Below are positions 39,974 through 46,914 of a DNA stretch of 64,000 bases, one piece after another. Every line of letters begins with the position of its first letter. Positions within the stretch are counted from its first letter, which is position 1. A program made the position numbers and the translations under genes. The stretch lies in NCBI RefSeq assembly GCF_010730745.1, contig NZ_AP022615.1, forward strand, positions 806,001 through 870,000, written 5' to 3'. Under the pieces are notes generated by a model. It saw nothing but the letters and a program-made list of their open reading frames with translations. It was not told the DNA's origin and searched no databases. The DNA is from Mycobacterium heidelbergense. Lineage in GTDB: Bacteria; Actinomycetota; Actinomycetes; Mycobacteriales; Mycobacteriaceae.

Positions 39974-40263
39974 CGGGTAATCGCGCCAGCCGCAAGACCC
40001 GATGTATATCTACTTTCTTGAGCAGGTAACCACCAGTCTCGTAAATCGCCAAAGGTACAGCTGGTGGGTCACGGTGATGGCCTTCGTCGAACATCTTCGG
40101 GGACTAGGTCAGATGGGCCAGCGGTTGGATTCGGCCACTGATCGACTGACGAGCAGTGTGAAAGATGGATAACCGGGATTATCAATTAAGCGCGCCGGAC
40201 GCATCCTGTTCCGAGAGTGCGCAAATATTCGCCTACAGACTGTCGCCACATTCGTGCAGGTTC

Positions 40264-40467
40264 ATGCAGGTCGATAGATTGGAGATCGTGGCTGGCTTCC
40301 CCGATATCCCGTCCGACCCCGCCGTGGTCGTCCTCAACCCACATGAGGAGATCACACCGGAGTCTTTCGTCGCATGGCTTGATCGTCGTCAAGCCGGGGA
40401 ACCCATTGATCCCGGAGTGCGGGCAGCTGACACCCTCGCCGACCTGCGCACCGCTGGCGAGGTGTGA
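40264..40467 (+). CDS. vapB: VapB-type antitoxin
   Basis: 67-residue antitoxin. After MQVDRLEIVAGFPDIPSDPAVVV it has the acidic segment ITPESFVAWLDRRQAGEPIDPGV, which should bind the toxin. A decayed copy of the same C-terminal sequence sits at 30763. The stop overlaps the toxin start (GTGA). No classical AbrB or RHH domain is evident in the short N-terminus. The frame is open back to 40165, but the ATG at 40264 gives the best-conserved start. Confidence 0.72.
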   Translation: MQVDRLEIVAGFPDIPSDPAVVVLNPHEEITPESFVAWLDRRQAGEPIDPGVRAADTLADLRTAGEV

Positions 40468-40859
40468 ACCCGGTCGTCGATGCCTCCGCTGGCGTGGAGT
40501 TGGCTGCTGGCACGCTTCGCGGGCGCGCTCTGCGAACGCTGTTACCCGCCGACGTGGTGACATGGGTGCCGGAGCTGTTCTTCGTGGAGTGTGGAGCGGC
40601 GCCGCGAAGATGGAACTTGAACCGGATCCTGACACCCGCGCAGATCGATCATGCCATCGACGCGCTGACAGGCTGGCCGTTGCGCGTCACCGAGGTACGC
40701 GGGTTGTTCGCCGACGCGTGGCGGTTACGGGCAAACGTCACATTCGCCGACACAGTGTATGTGGCGCTCGCCAAGCACATTGGCGCCGACCTGCTTTCTG
40801 ATGATGGCCGATTAGCCAACACTCCCGGCCTGCCAGTCCGGGTGCTGCGCCTCCCCTAA
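40464..40859 (+). CDS. vapC: VapC PIN-domain ribonuclease toxin
   Basis: 131-residue PIN toxin. NPVVDASAGVEL gives the first catalytic Asp, FFVECGAAPRRW the Glu, and the C-terminal NVTFADTVYVALAKHIGADLLSDDGRL the remaining acidic residues. VapC toxins cleave tRNA or rRNA. The GTG start overlaps the vapB stop. All four acidic positions look intact, in contrast to the remnant at 30876. Confidence 0.87.
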   Translation: MNPVVDASAGVELAAGTLRGRALRTLLPADVVTWVPELFFVECGAAPRRWNLNRILTPAQIDHAIDALTGWPLRVTEVRGLFADAWRLRANVTFADTVYVALAKHIGADLLSDDGRLANTPGLPVRVLRLP

Positions 40860-41191
40860 CGTCGAGGCTGCCCGGTCCGCTTGACCGCCCAAGACTCGGC
40901 AAGTCCATCAAGCACATCAACGACACCACCGACTGACGCGCGAGTGCCAGCCCGCCATGCGCCTCTGTGGTTCGTTTCGAGTCGAGCGAACCAACCTCAT
41001 CGTCAAGCTGCGGGCCTCCTCACGGAGGATCGGGCACCCATTGGCCGACCCGCCACGCCGTCCCCAAGGTACCCGTAGATGCACTAACTTCACTGCATCA
41101 CCGAACATCAAACCTCTTGCACTCAGGTCAGCAGCTGTATACGCAATTTCGTCCGTATCTAATTAATTAGGCACCCCTTATGATCGTTCTC
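40860..41191. other. Gap without a recognised gene
   Basis: No coding frame with family features is visible in these 332 bp. The last 40 bp are AT-rich (TCTAATTAATTAGG at about 41158-41171) and probably hold the promoter of the zinc-ribbon gene that follows. Confidence 0.4.
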
Positions 41192-41599
41192 ATGCCAGCT
41201 AGACGCTGCCCCCGATGTGGCGCAGAGATGCCGAGCAACACCTGGCCGCCGAAGCCCGGACGCCCGTCGATGTGGTGCTCACAGCAATGCCGGCGAGCCG
41301 CTTATGAAGAGCGCCGCGCAGCGAGGAACGGCGCCGTAGCGGTGCGGGTTGAGGTGGTCGAGAAGCCCGTCGACCGAATCGTGGAACGCGTCCGGATCGA
41401 GACAAAACAGGTTCAATCCAGCCCGGCCGAGGCCGCACAGATCGTGCTGGCATCGCCGCGCGCATGCCGCACCGTGTTGGAGTCCCTAGCCGCCGATGCG
41501 GATTCCGGACGGCTGAATGCCGGCGCGCACGCCCCAACGCTTCGGGCGGCTCAGCGCCTGCTGACGTCACTCAGACGCGCACGACTCATCAATGGCTGA
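41192..41599 (+). CDS. Small zinc-ribbon protein of the element
   Basis: 135-residue protein. CPRCGAEMPSN and MWCSQQCRRAAYEERRAARN form a four-cysteine zinc knuckle near the N-terminus, followed by a charged helical stretch (VEVVEKPVDRIVERVRIETKQ) and a C-terminal helix bundle. Similar small proteins recur in actinobacterial integrative elements near the replication/integration genes, but I know of no assigned role. ATG 41192 begins right before the zinc motif; an ATG at 41180 is also in frame. Confidence 0.6.
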   Translation: MPARRCPRCGAEMPSNTWPPKPGRPSMWCSQQCRRAAYEERRAARNGAVAVRVEVVEKPVDRIVERVRIETKQVQSSPAEAAQIVLASPRACRTVLESLAADADSGRLNAGAHAPTLRAAQRLLTSLRRARLING

Positions 41600-41944
41600 A
41601 GCCGCGCTCATTGACGCGATCTGAGTCAACGTTGTAGCCCGGAGTGAAATCGCCTGCGGCCAGCACAGTCGGCGCACCGATCCACCGCCATCCACCGACG
41701 TACGCATCGCAACAAGGTATGCCGTTGCGATGCAGGGTGTTTCGCGATGTTTCACTGCGCTCCGCCAATCATCGGTAATCACATGCGCTGCAGGGAGATT
41801 CGATCAAACGAAATTCGCGTGACCGTCGCGCAGCGCCGTTAGCCGTGGTTACCGTTTACCCATGGAACGACGCGAGACGGATCGCCGCACGGCGCAGCCC
41901 GCTGAAACGGGCGTCGTTAAGCCGTTTTTTGTCGGAGCGTCGGA
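41600..41944. other. 345-bp regulatory-looking gap with a 10-bp inverted repeat
   Basis: GCATCGCAAC (41704-41713) and GTTGCGATGC (41724-41733) form a perfect 10-bp inverted repeat around a 10-bp spacer. A related partial copy (TTTCGCGATGTTTC) follows. No gene is seen. The position just before the HTH gene and the integration module suggests an operator, an origin or a transcription terminator. Confidence 0.45.
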
Positions 41945-42766
41945 ATGAGCTGGGAAGCACTCGCGTGGGCGAAGGACTTGGACATCAGCAACCCGGTCGC
42001 CAAGTTCATCCTCGTCCTACTGGCAAATAAGGCGGATGAAGACTTCTCCTGCTATCCCTCAATCCGCACTCTAATGGCTGAATCCGGCGCCGGCAGAAGC
42101 ACCGTCTTGCGCGCGCTGAGCTATCTAGAAACGCAGGCCTTCATGACCCGGCGTCCGCAATTCCACGACTCCGGGGCTCGCCGTTCAACCCGGTACTACC
42201 TAAATCACCCTCGAACACAACATCTTCCAACCGGTCTCGATCCGGGACCCCCCAGTCCCAATGCGGGACGGGGGCCGTCCCACAGCGGGACGGGGTCGGT
42301 GTCAAATCGACACCCTACGGGGGTCCCAGATCGGGACCCCTTGAATCCATCAACCGAATCACCATCCGATCCGGACGACGCCGCGGCACTGATCCTGGGG
42401 ACAGTGATCGATTCATGGAAACTGGGGACCCGCAACGCGAACAGTCTCTTGCCGGCCATCAAGTCCGCACTGGCGCGCGGTTGGCTTGCCTCAGACCTCA
42501 CGGACCATCTGATCCGAAACCCGAATGGGGCGCGTGATCCGGTTCGAGTGCTGGCCCGCCGACTCAACGATGCCTGGCCGGTGCGAGACCCGCCCATGAC
42601 AGCGGTGCCTTGGTGTGGTGAATGCGAGGACGAGCATTCTCGCACAATCACGGTCACTGAGCCCGACGGAACCGAAGCCGCGCGCTTTTGTCCACAATGC
42701 AGCCCGCAAGTCCACAGGGCATGCCCCTCCGAAGAAATATCCGTTCAGCATATGGAAAGGTGGTGA
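41945..42766 (+). CDS. Winged-helix replication/regulation protein of the element
   Basis: 273-residue protein with an N-terminal HTH_36-type winged helix (KFILVLLANKADEDFSCYPSIRTLMAESGAGRSTVLRALSYLE, read in parts, about residues 20-62), common in phage and plasmid replication proteins. The middle is Pro/Ser-rich and low in complexity. The C-terminus has a CGEC-CPQC zinc pair (WCGECEDEH, FCPQCSPQ). It precedes the excisionase-like and integrase genes on the same strand. Replication initiation or control of excision are both plausible. Confidence 0.7.
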   Translation: MSWEALAWAKDLDISNPVAKFILVLLANKADEDFSCYPSIRTLMAESGAGRSTVLRALSYLETQAFMTRRPQFHDSGARRSTRYYLNHPRTQHLPTGLDPGPPSPNAGRGPSHSGTGSVSNRHPTGVPDRDPLNPSTESPSDPDDAAALILGTVIDSWKLGTRNANSLLPAIKSALARGWLASDLTDHLIRNPNGARDPVRVLARRLNDAWPVRDPPMTAVPWCGECEDEHSRTITVTEPDGTEAARFCPQCSPQVHRACPSEEISVQHMERW

Positions 42767-42772
42767 ATTACC

Positions 42773-42955
42773 TTGGAGAGCAACGTGTTCAATGATCTTC
42801 CCCTACTGCTGGCCGTACCCCACGCCGCGCAGTTGCTGGGAATCAGTCGGGCCGCAGCTTATCGGTTGGTGGCCTCCGACGAACTACCCGTTCGTCGGCT
42901 CGGCGGCCGCATTTACGTCGTGACCGCAGGACTGCGCGAACTGGTGGCATCGTGA
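42773..42955 (+). CDS. Excisionase-like MerR-type HTH protein
   Basis: 60-residue winged-helix protein with LAVPHAAQLLGISRAAAYRLV and the wing LPVRRLGGRIYV, the pattern of Xis/AlpA-type DNA-binding proteins. The TTG start at 42773 is the likely one; a GTG at 42785 is the alternative. The stop overlaps the integrase start (GTGA). It probably sets the direction of recombination by the integrase. Confidence 0.82.
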   Translation: MESNVFNDLPLLLAVPHAAQLLGISRAAAYRLVASDELPVRRLGGRIYVVTAGLRELVAS

Positions 42956-44286
42956 AAGGCACGGTGCACCAGCGCGGTTCGTCCTGGTACTACAAATTCC
43001 GCCTGCCAGAACGGGACCCGTCGACCGGCAGATACCCCTGGATCACCAAGGGCGGCTTCGACACCGAACGCGAGGCATGGAAAGCCTGCCGAGATGCCAT
43101 GCGCGACGCCGACCGCGGCCGCGTCGTCAAGCCGTCGACCCGGACGGTGGCGCAGTTCCTCACCGAGTGGCTCGCCGCGGTCGAACCGGCGCTCGACGCC
43201 ACGACGTGGCGGAGTTGGAGCGACTACGCCCGTACATACGTCCTACCCCACATCGGTGCCGAGCGCTTGCAACGACTCGACGAGCCCCAGCTGCTCAAGC
43301 TCTACGGCAAGCTGCTCACTGAGGGCCGCGTCAAGCGTGACAACGACTCCGTGATGTACGCATACTGGTCGGAGCGCAACGCCGCTGGCGACCCGCCCAC
43401 ACCACGGCAGCTATCGGAGGCGTGCAACACGACGATCCACGCGGCCCGCACGGCTGTGCGGCGCTATCGGGTCGGCATTGTGCCCAAGCCGATTCCGCCG
43501 GGCCTGGCACCCAAGACCGTCCGCAACGTCCACGCCTTCCTCCACCGCGCACTGGTCGACGCGGTGGCCTGGAAGTACATCACCGACAACCCCGCGAGCA
43601 ACGTGAAGCCGCCGCGTCGGCCACGAACCCGCCGCATGGTGTGGAAGCCGGAGGAAATTCGGACATTCCTCACGTCGATCCGCAACGATCGGTTCGCAGC
43701 GCTGTTCCTGTTGGAACTCACCACCGGGATTCGGCGCGGCCAGGTGTGCGGTTTGAAGTGGTCCGACGTCGACCTGGACACCGGCGTGATCACCGTGCAC
43801 GACAATCGCGTGGTGGTAGGCGGCCGGGCACTGGACAAGGCCGGCGGCAAAACCCGCAACGCTGACCAGACGATCTCCATCGACCGCACCACGGTGGCGG
43901 CGCTGCGCCGCTGGCGCCAGCTCCAAGACACCGAACGCGAATTCTTTGGCAACGCCTACCACCCGGGCGACTATCTGTTCACCTACCAAGACGGCCGGCC
44001 GCCACATCCCGACACGATCCGCCAACGCTTCGACAGACTGGCAGCCGCGGCGGGCCTGGCGCGCATCACCTTCCACGACCTGCGCCACTCCTACGCCACC
44101 GGTGCGCTGCGGGCCGGCATTAGCCCGAAAGTGATCAGCGAGCGGATCGGCCACGCCAACGTCGGATTCTTCCTCGAGACCTACGCCCATGTGCTGGAAA
44201 ACGACGACCGCGACGCAGCGGAACAGGCCGCCGCATTTCTGCTCGGAGACGCCTGGGACTCAGACGATGAGAACGGTCTGGACTGA
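42952..44286 (+). CDS. int: Tyrosine-recombinase integrase
   Basis: 444-residue site-specific integrase. It has an arm-binding N-terminus (GTVHQRGSSWYYKFRLPERD), an SAM-like core-binding domain (TVAQFLTEWLAAVEPALD) and a catalytic domain. The catalytic residues lie in TTGIRRGQVCGLKW (Arg), FHDLRHSYATG (His-x-x-Arg) and IGHANVGFFLETYAHV (His and the nucleophilic Tyr). An insertion of about 70 residues after the core-binding domain (VKRDNDSVMYAYWSERN) is unusual and resembles mycobacterial island integrases. It lies 1.2 kb from the tRNA-fMet att core and is its likely agent. Confidence 0.93.
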   Translation: MKGTVHQRGSSWYYKFRLPERDPSTGRYPWITKGGFDTEREAWKACRDAMRDADRGRVVKPSTRTVAQFLTEWLAAVEPALDATTWRSWSDYARTYVLPHIGAERLQRLDEPQLLKLYGKLLTEGRVKRDNDSVMYAYWSERNAAGDPPTPRQLSEACNTTIHAARTAVRRYRVGIVPKPIPPGLAPKTVRNVHAFLHRALVDAVAWKYITDNPASNVKPPRRPRTRRMVWKPEEIRTFLTSIRNDRFAALFLLELTTGIRRGQVCGLKWSDVDLDTGVITVHDNRVVVGGRALDKAGGKTRNADQTISIDRTTVAALRRWRQLQDTEREFFGNAYHPGDYLFTYQDGRPPHPDTIRQRFDRLAAAAGLARITFHDLRHSYATGALRAGISPKVISERIGHANVGFFLETYAHVLENDDRDAAEQAAAFLLGDAWDSDDENGLD

Positions 44287-44417
44287 TGCGCCGCCCGCGA
44301 GCGAGACATTAACTACAATTCAGAAGTTGCGCGGGCACCGGAAGGCTTCTACCGCGGAGTATTTCGGTCCCCTGCAACCCGGCAAACGACCGCGACTGGC
44401 GAGGGAGGTGAGTGGCC

Positions 44418-44552
44418 ATGGCTCGGAGTTGGCGTGAAGTTCGGGCGGATGCCGTTGCGCAGGGTCGACTCGATCCGCTGCGTGCAGAGGCCGCGCGCCA
44501 GACTATGCACGCTGCCGTTCGCGCCTACCGACTCGCAGCGATCCGCAACTAG
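44418..44552 (+). pseudogene. Truncated HigA-type antitoxin remnant
   Basis: A 44-codon frame with a strong ribosome site (GGGAGGTGAG) reads ARSWREVRADAVAQGRLDP, then AVRAYRLAAIRN before a stop. This resembles the N-terminal lead-in of XRE-type HigA antitoxins, which normally continue into an HTH domain. The HTH is missing here. No matching HigB toxin is seen upstream. Likely the stub of a lost toxin-antitoxin pair. Confidence 0.45.
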
Positions 44553-44582
44553 CACACGCGGGTGCCGGTCGATCGCGCGTGT

Positions 44583-45209
44583 TCAGGGCTCGATTGCCCG
44601 CACAGTGATGAAATCCGCGAGCTCACGAACGTCGCGATGTCCGTCGTACTCGCGTAGCAGCGCAATGTATCGCTTCTTGTCGACGTTCCAGTCGTACTGC
44701 AGAACTTGGTCTGAGTCCTGACCTGCGGTAAAGACGAGGTCCGAAAGTAGACGGGTGGCGCGACCATTCCCGTCAGTGAACGGGTGAATCCGGACCGTTT
44801 CGGCGTGCACGGCGATGCCGAGCGCACGGGACGTCCAGTCTGTCGTGTGCTGCCACCGATAGCGGATCGTGTCCAGTGAGTTGCGCAGTTCGACAGCAAT
44901 CTGCTCTGGTGCAACCCCAATGCTCAGTTCGCGACGGCGCAATAACCCGCCCCAGGTCCAAATGTCGCTGAATAGCCGCGCATGCAGGTCCCGGAGAAAG
45001 AAATCTTGGAGTAGCTCGTCCAACCCGACGGCGCCGTCGAGCACCGCGGTGAGGAGTTCCTCAGCGACCTGTTCCTGCACACCCTGCTCAAGGTCATACA
45101 CCGCAGCCTTGGTGATGGGTTTCCCAAGCAGCTCCGCAATGCGCGGTAGCAATGCCTCAAGCTCGTCGTCGGGAAGCGGGGTTTCTCCGTATCCCGGCGT
45201 GAGGGACAT
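44583..45209 (-). CDS. Fic-domain toxin (AMP transferase)
   Basis: 208-residue Fic protein with the complete active-site motif HPFTDGNGRATR (His142 onward) in the alpha-helical Fic core (LHARLFSDIWTWGGLLRRREL). The inhibitory helix is not in the toxin but in the separate upstream antitoxin, which makes this a class I system. Fic toxins transfer AMP from ATP to a target such as DNA gyrase/topoisomerase IV in FicT-type members. The ATG overlaps the antitoxin stop (TGATG). It is the last complete module before the tRNA-fMet att core. Confidence 0.88.
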   Translation of the reverse strand: MSLTPGYGETPLPDDELEALLPRIAELLGKPITKAAVYDLEQGVQEQVAEELLTAVLDGAVGLDELLQDFFLRDLHARLFSDIWTWGGLLRRRELSIGVAPEQIAVELRNSLDTIRYRWQHTTDWTSRALGIAVHAETVRIHPFTDGNGRATRLLSDLVFTAGQDSDQVLQYDWNVDKKRYIALLREYDGHRDVRELADFITVRAIEP

Positions 45210-45364
45210 CAGGGCCGTGGCTGTCGCTCAGCCAGAAATCGCCTCACAGCGGCTGACCGGACGTAGCCGGCTGGAACCGCGCGGTTTTCGAGCTTCGCCG
45301 AGGCCTTGGTGGATCGCACGGCGATCTGCTTCACGACAGCCTTTGTCACAGCATGACGCGGCAC
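45209..45364 (-). CDS. Class I Fic antitoxin (VbhA/FicA-like)
   Basis: 51-residue antitoxin with the inhibitory helix motif (S/T)xxxE(G/N), seen as SAKLEN at residues 22-27; its Glu blocks ATP gamma-phosphate placement in the Fic active site. The GTG at 45364 is chosen because GGGAGG precedes it at eight bases; the longer open frame to 45487 runs into the att region. It is coupled to the toxin by TGATG. Confidence 0.75.
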   Translation of the reverse strand: MPRHAVTKAVVKQIAVRSTKASAKLENRAVPAGYVRSAAVRRFLAERQPRP

Positions 45365-45459
45365 AACCAACACCTCCCTACTGGCGATCTCAAAGGCCCA
45401 TGCTACCGCCGGACGGGCACACACAATCCAGCCAGCGATGCACTTGTTACCGACGCTAA

Positions 45460-45479
45460 TGTTCCCAAAAGTGTTCCCA
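45460..45479 (+). repeat. Paired integrase arm-site candidates, tRNA-proximal end
   Basis: TGTTCCCA occurs at 45460-45467 and 45472-45479, 12 bp apart, 35 bp inside the 59-bp core repeat. It matches the pair at 31131-31153 in sequence, spacing and orientation. Probable integrase arm-binding sites. Confidence 0.5.
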
Positions 45480-45489
45480 TCGGGCATGA

Positions 45490-45523
45490 AAATGGCTCCC
45501 GGAGAAGTCTCCGGGAGCCATTT
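45490..45523 (-). terminator. Intrinsic terminator of tRNA-fMet
   Basis: A perfect 15-bp inverted repeat (AAATGGCTCCCGGAG at 45490-45504 and its complement at 45509-45523) with a 4-nt loop lies 5 bp beyond the tRNA CCA. On the minus strand the stem ends in TTT. It lies on the element side of the crossover and so may have been supplied by the element. Confidence 0.8.
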
Positions 45524-45573
45524 CCGCTGGTAGCGGGGACAGGATTCGAACCTGCGACCTCTGGGTTATGAGC
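45515..45573 (-). repeat. att core: tRNA-fMet 3' end
   Basis: 59 bp shared exactly with 30958-31016 and, imperfectly, with 26437-26493. The crossover must lie within this stretch, which covers the anticodon loop to just beyond CCA, so integration restores a complete tRNA gene. Confidence 0.9.
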
Positions 45574-45604
45574 CCAGCGAGCTACCGAGCTGCTCCACCC
45601 CGCG
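45528..45604 (-). tRNA. Initiator tRNA-fMet (CAT)
   Basis: 77-nt tRNA including an encoded CCA. The acceptor stem CGCGGGG pairs with CCCCGCT with an unpaired first position, and the anticodon stem ends in three G-C pairs (CTGGG/CCCAG) around CTCATAA. Both are initiator hallmarks. The T arm is GCAGGTTCGAATCCTGT. It is the integration target of the adjacent elements and remains intact because the element carries the 3' end. Confidence 0.95.
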
Positions 45605-45797
45605 TTGGTAAATGACAGGTTACCGAACGCGCGTCTCGGCGGCCAAATCGCGCGCTGACCAGACTCTTTGTCGCCTGGGGACTGGCCCATTCAATGGTCG
45701 GAGCACCGGGAGGCCTTGATCCGCCGGTAGTCGGCTCGCCCGAGAAGGTCGGCGTGACGACGAAGTGGACCCGCGAATTTCGGCATACTGTTCGGCC

Positions 45798-46814
45798 ATG
45801 CACGTCGACGTGATGATGATCCCGCAAGCGCTCAACAAGGTCGGCGACCTGGCCCGTCGAACGCAGGCCGCGGGGTTTTCCGGTCTGCTGATCACCGAGA
45901 CCGGCCGTACGGCGTATCTCAACGCCGCCGTCGCCTCGCAGGCCGCACCCGGCCTCGAGCTGTCCACCGGGGTCGCGGTGGCGTTTCCGCGCAGCCCCTT
46001 CGTCACGGCGGCCGCGGCGTGGGAACTTCAGGAAGCAACGGGCGGGAAGTTCCGGCTCGGTCTGGGCACGCAAGTGCGCACACATGTCGTGCGGCGATAC
46101 GGCATGGCCTTCGACCGTCCCGGCCCGCGGCTGCGCGACTACGTGCTCGCGGTGAAGGCGTGTTTCGCCGCCTTCCGCACGGGCAAGCTTGACCACCGCG
46201 GCGCGTTCTATGATCTCGATTTCATCACCCCGCAGTGGAGCCCGGGACCGATTGCCGCACCCGACCCCAAAGTCGATGTCGCAGCGGTGAATCCGTGGAT
46301 GCTGCGGATGGCCGGTGAAGTGGCCGACGGCGTGCATGTCCACCCGATCGGCGAGCCGGGGTACCTCACCCGTCACGTCCTGCCGAACGTCGCCGCGGGG
46401 GCGGCCACAGCGGGGCGCTCCCCGTCGGACATCGCGCTGATGGTGCCGGTGATGACGATCGTCGGTGACAGCGACGAAGAGCGCGCCAAACAACGAGATT
46501 CGGTGCGCGCCAGCATGGCTTTCTACGGGAGTACCCCCAACTACGCGTTCATCTGGAACGAGGCTGGGTTCGAGGGAACGACGGCGCGGATCCGTGAGAA
46601 GCAGAAGGCCGGGGACTTCGCCGGCATGGCGGCCCAGGTCAGCGACGAGCACGTCGCCGCCTTTGCCACCGAGTCGACCTGGGACGGGTTGGCCGACGCG
46701 CTGACCCAAAAGTACGCGGGGATCGCAACGCGCCTGGTGCTGTACACCGCCCTGGGAGATCACGAACGCTTCGAGCGATACGGCGAGGTCGCCCGCCGCA
46801 TGATCACTGGGTAA
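45798..46814 (+). CDS. F420-dependent LLM-class oxidoreductase
   Basis: 338-residue luciferase-like TIM-barrel protein of the mycobacterial F420-dependent group (Rv3520c type). Visible segments: GFSGLLITETGRTAYLNAAVASQ, LSTGVAVAFPRSPFVTAAAAWELQ, FRLGLGTQVRTHVVRRYGM, and the C-terminal DHERFERYGEVARRMI. It is expected to use F420H2 to reduce or oxidise an unknown substrate. ATG 45798 begins the conserved barrel strand; the open frame from 45765 has no family match. It is the first core gene beyond the tRNA. Confidence 0.85.
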   Translation: MHVDVMMIPQALNKVGDLARRTQAAGFSGLLITETGRTAYLNAAVASQAAPGLELSTGVAVAFPRSPFVTAAAAWELQEATGGKFRLGLGTQVRTHVVRRYGMAFDRPGPRLRDYVLAVKACFAAFRTGKLDHRGAFYDLDFITPQWSPGPIAAPDPKVDVAAVNPWMLRMAGEVADGVHVHPIGEPGYLTRHVLPNVAAGAATAGRSPSDIALMVPVMTIVGDSDEERAKQRDSVRASMAFYGSTPNYAFIWNEAGFEGTTARIREKQKAGDFAGMAAQVSDEHVAAFATESTWDGLADALTQKYAGIATRLVLYTALGDHERFERYGEVARRMITG

Positions 46815-46914
46815 GCACGCCGCGAGGGTGCGCAGAATGCCACCGATTGCGGCGTGTCGGTGTACAAACACGCACGCTCGCGGCCAAAAGGGGCCAGCGG
46901 CCAAACGAACAGGC

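Larger units (their letters stand above)
30958..45573. mobile_element. Younger integrative element (defence island) in tRNA-fMet
   Basis: A 14.6-kb element between perfect 59-bp tRNA-derived repeats, with an integrase, an excisionase-like gene and an HTH gene at the tRNA-proximal end, and paired TGTTCCCA repeats inside both ends. Cargo: two insertion sequences, Shedu, XRE-ImmA, the TIR-TIR-membrane operon, HIT, vapBC and ficTA. No phage structural genes or conjugation genes are present, so it resembles a small integrative (satellite- or pSAM2-like) element that relies on a helper or is no longer mobile. Base composition of the 34.5-40 kb cargo is visibly more AT-rich than the core flanks. Confidence 0.8.

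Noticed and set aside
39990..40190. Possible repeat between this gap and 31250-31420 (GGATAA...GATTATCAATT and a loosely similar neighbouring stretch)
   Set aside because: Only a short stretch matches and the rest cannot be aligned with confidence by eye.
26226..45604. Prophage
   Set aside because: An integrase and a tRNA target are present, but no capsid, tail, terminase, portal or lysis genes are seen. It is better described as a small integrative element.
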